From: Defluviimonas salinarum
GTDB lineage: Bacteria; Pseudomonadota; Alphaproteobacteria; Rhodobacterales; Rhodobacteraceae
NCBI RefSeq assembly: GCF_026013545.1
Contig: NZ_JAPDOG010000001.1
Location: 285,815 to 349,814, forward strand
Direction of reading: 5' to 3'
Length of the DNA stretch: 64,000 nucleotides
Under the pieces are notes generated by a model, which made no database searches, had not been told where the DNA came from, and saw only the letters and a program-made list of their open reading frames with translations. Each line of letters opens with the position of its first letter. Positions within the stretch are counted from its first letter, which is position 1. This document shows, piece after piece, positions 63,922-64,000 of the stretch. A program made the position numbers and the translations under genes.

Positions 63922-64000
63922 AGCAGACAGCCCAAAGTATAGAAGATCACAGCTCCCTCGGACGGATTTCCGTTTGGAAGCGTGTTACGCGTTTACGTCA
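63922..64000. other. Upstream region of the 351-aa gene at the window edge
   Basis: 79 bp with no gene; probable promoter region of the 351-aa gene. Confidence 0.3.

Overview
The window is GC-rich chromosomal DNA from an alphaproteobacterium, almost certainly Rhodobacterales (Rhodobacter/Roseobacter group). Evidence read directly: a circularly permuted two-piece tmRNA gene with tag ANDNRAPVALAA, a CckA hybrid kinase, the tellurite-resistance order trgA-trgB-cysK, a B12-dependent ribonucleotide reductase, an alpha-type SspB, and several small families typical of this order (DUF4169, DUF1194, DUF2188). There is no rRNA and no CRISPR array. Many long antisense frames in the high-GC genes are shadows and are left out.

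Layout. 0-5 kb: trpE (cut by the window edge), a PpiD-like periplasmic foldase, a broken membrane-protein gene and an aminotransferase. 5.2-6.3 kb: a DUF1629 (imm11-type) protein beside the 3' remnant of what looks like an RTX-toxin acyltransferase. 6.4-9.7 kb: gpt-fabI, pdxH, a double cold-shock-domain protein, a DUF192 protein and tRNA-Pro(UGG). The 3' end of tRNA-Pro is duplicated at 11.04-11.07 kb (31 of 32 bases), bracketing a 1.3 kb decayed island. 11.3-15.3 kb: nrdJ behind a pair of NrdR-like boxes. 15.9-19.3 kb: LysR regulator divergent from tmpA-tmpB (quaternary-amine phosphonate degradation) with a translationally coupled ureidoglycolate-lyase-like third gene. 19.5-23.1 kb: an RsmB-type methyltransferase and cckA, the latter behind a CtrA-type TTAA-N7-TTAA site.

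23.1-35.6 kb is accessory DNA. Its core is a 9.9 kb element bounded by 14-bp repeats (25648-25661 and 35495-35508), the second lying in the 3' end of tRNA-Ser(CGA). It carries a tyrosine integrase, an AlpA-like regulator, a P4-type primase, a cos-like sequence, a small HTH protein, an HK97-type major capsid protein and a ClpP-like prohead protease, then a cargo segment. No large terminase, portal, connector or tail genes are present. I read this as a capsid-encoding phage satellite (cf-PICI-like) and the most interesting system in the window. Its cargo (33.3-35.4 kb) is unrecognised and has its own XRE repressor and a palindromic operator.

35.7-61.3 kb is core chromosome: a DUF2059 protein, a hydrolase-P450 operon, fumC-DUF4169-RHH, sspB, chrB-chrA, a VWA protein, tmRNA, a DMT exporter, a BCCT transporter, a class V aminotransferase, photolyase-cfa-trgA-trgB-cysK-mscS-alaX, and kup. 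A second tRNA-Ser (GGA) with its own terminator is followed at 61.7-64 kb by a further probable island: a DUF3883 protein and a two-gene operon of a 351-aa unknown protein and a HicA-like protein.

All assignments rest on motif recognition and gene context from the sequence alone; no database search was run.
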